Assembly (NCBI GenBank): GCA_010279815.1
Contig: QEOQ01000515.1
Coordinates: 465,630 to 529,629, forward strand
Reading direction: 5' to 3'
Source of the DNA: Brachionus plicatilis
Lineage: Eukaryota; Rotifera; Eurotatoria; Ploima; Brachionidae
Length of the DNA: 64,000 bases
In this document: piece after piece, positions 62,262-64,000 of the stretch
Position numbering within the stretch: position 1 is the stretch's first letter
Layout of the letters: every line of letters begins with the position of its first letter
Notes under the pieces: generated by a model
Told to the model about the DNA's origin: nothing
Database searches by the model: none
Seen by the model: the letters and a program-made list of their open reading frames with translations, nothing else
Made by a program: the position numbers and the translations under genes

Positions 62262-64000
62262 ATGGAGCCTGACATATCTACAGCACAAGAAATGGAAGTC
62301 GATCCAAATTCAGTGCTTTCAAGTATTGATTCAAACGAGACATCAAATCCAAATTCAAAGCGAACTCGATACAATCTGGAGAATAAAGCTAAGGTTCTTT
62401 ATTTTCACAAACAGGGAAACAGTATCAACAAGTGTGCCAAACACTTTTGCATAGATAGGCGCTTAATAAGTAGATGGATAAAATTAGAATCGAAAATTTT
62501 ATCAACAAAACTTAAGCGTAAAAAATATGCCGTAACATCTTCGACAAATAAGTCACATTTTCCTACTATGGAGACTCACTTATACAATTGGATAATGGAA
62601 AATAGAATAAAGGGTGATTGTCTTAGTGGTACAGTTATAAAAGCAAAAGCTGCTGAGTATTATCATCAATATTATGTTTTGACAAATCAATCAAATGTAG
62701 AATTTAAAAGCTCAAATGGATGGTTTAAATTTTTGCAAGAGAAAGAATTTGGTATTAAGAAAGATTACAACGAGTGGAAGAGACCTTCCAAATAATACGA
62801 TTGAAATCGTTAGAATATTTTTCTCCGAATGTCAAATTTTATTGCATTCACCAGAGTTTGAACCTGGAATCATTTTGAATATGGACGAAACATCCATTTA
62901 TTTAATTTTTTCCTTCACATTATACATTTGAAGAAAAAGGAACTAAGAGAATAAAAGCAACAACAAATGGTGCGGAGCGTGTCAGACTGTCCGCTGCATT
63001 TTCAGCGACAGCAAATGGTGAAAAACTCCCAGTTTATGCCTTGGTTCCACGAAAATCGGAGCTGCCAAATTATACACCACCAAACAATGTTCAAATAGAA
63101 TATAAAACTGGTGCAACATTCAATGAAAATGTAGTAGTTAATTATGTCAAACGCATTGTTGTACCACATATGGTTCAAAAAGGTTTTAAAAAGGTCAATT
63201 TGTTTTTGGACTTAGTCCCCTGTCACTTGACTAAGAGTGTAAAAGATGAATTGCAAGTGAATGGTATTGTCACCAATTTTATTCCACCGCGCATGACTAA
63301 TTTATTACAGCCAGCCGATGTTTGCTGGTTTGCTTCAATTAAAAAACAATATCACAATAAATGGAACAAATGGTTTTTAGAGGATGAAAGATCTTTTACC
63401 AGGTTTGGTAACACAAAATCTCCAGGATATGTAAAAACAATTAGTTGGCTCTCTGAAATTTGGAAAGATTTCAACCTAACTTTAATTATTAAGAGCTTTA
63501 GCCAGTCTGGAATAATTGACCAGTTTAATTTACACTCTACTTTATCATATATTATGAAATCCAATACAATAATAGCCGATTATATAGACGAACTTGATGA
63601 AGGAGATGAAATTGATGGCTTTGATACTGATCCGAATATAGTTTTTGAAATAAATCCATCTGACACATCTTCCCAACCAGCCCAACATGAACATAATAGT
63701 CCAAATGATTCAACTTCCCAACCAGCCCAAAATGTTAGTCCTTGTCCATCCAATAGCTATACACAACCAGCCCAACATGAACATAATAGTCCAACTGATG
63801 CAATTTCCCAACCAGCCCAAAATGTAGCCGAATCCCCTATCGTATGTAGTGTACGACAAATGAGCCAAGAAACGCCAATTTTGTTTCAAAATGATAAAAG
63901 TCAAAATTTGAAAAAAAGAGGTAGGAGACCAGATAGTCCGAATACTGAATTAAAAAAAATGAAGCAAAAAATGCTTCAAAACAAAAAAAAAATTTCAACC
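62262..64000 (+). pseudogene. pogo/Tigger-like transposase (DDE_1), nearly intact, runs off the window
   Basis: Frame one (62262-62795) encodes an acidic start, a Psq/brinker-type helix-turn-helix (RYNLENKAKVLYFHKQGNS, IDRRLISRWIK) and a CENP-B-type HTH (METHLYNWIMENRIKGDCLS, SSNGWFKFLQEKEFGIK). The frame shifts near 62775 and again near 62910 in a T run. The DDE domain continues through ILNMDETS (first Asp, ~62880), NLFLDLVPCH (second Asp, ~63210) and TNLLQPADVCWF (third Asp, ~63317), all three acids kept. The tail has a two-fold QPAQHEHNSP / SQPAQNV repeat (63670-63830) and a basic KKRGRRPDSP; it is still open at the last base. The two frame changes are small enough to be sequencing or recent mutation. 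Confidence 0.9.

Overview
The window looks like an AT-rich (roughly three quarters A+T), intron-containing metazoan genome. The protein-coding islands are standard-code animal genes: a GT14 glycosyltransferase, a dual-specificity phosphatase, fructose-1,6-bisphosphatase and a DUF4062-NACHT-TPR protein. They sit in a matrix of DNA transposons, MITEs and retroelement fragments. The style (very low GC, GT14 and MULE-SWIM genes, many short TIR elements) suggests an aquatic invertebrate such as a monogonont rotifer. That is an inference only; nothing in the window proves the species.

Layout. 0-1.1 kb: first large exon of a core-2/I-branching GlcNAc-transferase (minus). 1.5-4.3 kb: remains of an LTR element with a laminin-G-like exon fragment and a MITE that keeps an 8-bp target duplication. 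4.3-11.3 kb: AT-rich DNA with no gene. 11.9-12.7 kb: intronless dual-specificity phosphatase (plus). 13.4-14.6 kb: nested MITEs and a 102-base assembly gap. 15.0-16.0 kb: complete intronless fructose-1,6-bisphosphatase (minus). 16.3-19.3 kb: repeats, including a transposon-like element with seven CATAGCA-type repeats at each end. 19.45-40.5 kb: one large minus-strand gene of the TTC41/NPHP3 type. Six exons could be joined or placed; four downstream junctions agree in reading phase, and one short exon between 39.8 and 34.2 kb is still missing. Its introns hold MULE, LINE, Merlin, PHD-finger-carrying and MITE insertions.

40.5-49.5 kb: two copies of a ~570-bp block with the end of a membrane-protein gene and the start region of the TTC41-like gene. 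Between them lie TIR elements and a ~1.4-kb inverted repeat. Copy B is interrupted by an 817-bp TIR element carrying an R3H-like exon; copy A shows the empty site. 49.6-53.3 kb: hAT and Helitron fragments and one small putative secreted-protein gene. 53.4-55.6 kb: LTR-retrotransposon gag-protease ORF with no reverse transcriptase. 56-61.8 kb: degenerate Helitron, hAT, BED-finger and MULE pieces. 62.26 kb to the end: a nearly intact pogo/Tigger-like transposase with two frame changes.

The cellular genes are independent housekeeping, signalling and scaffold genes, not an operon or pathway. The dominant story is layered mobile-element insertion, with three insertion events readable exactly from target duplications, two of them also against internal empty sites. 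The most unusual items are the gene-fragment-carrying TIR element at 48.2-49.0 kb, the AT-hook/PHD element at 34.5-35.8 kb with GGGTTA-rich ends, and the CATAGCA-repeat element at 16.9-17.6 kb.
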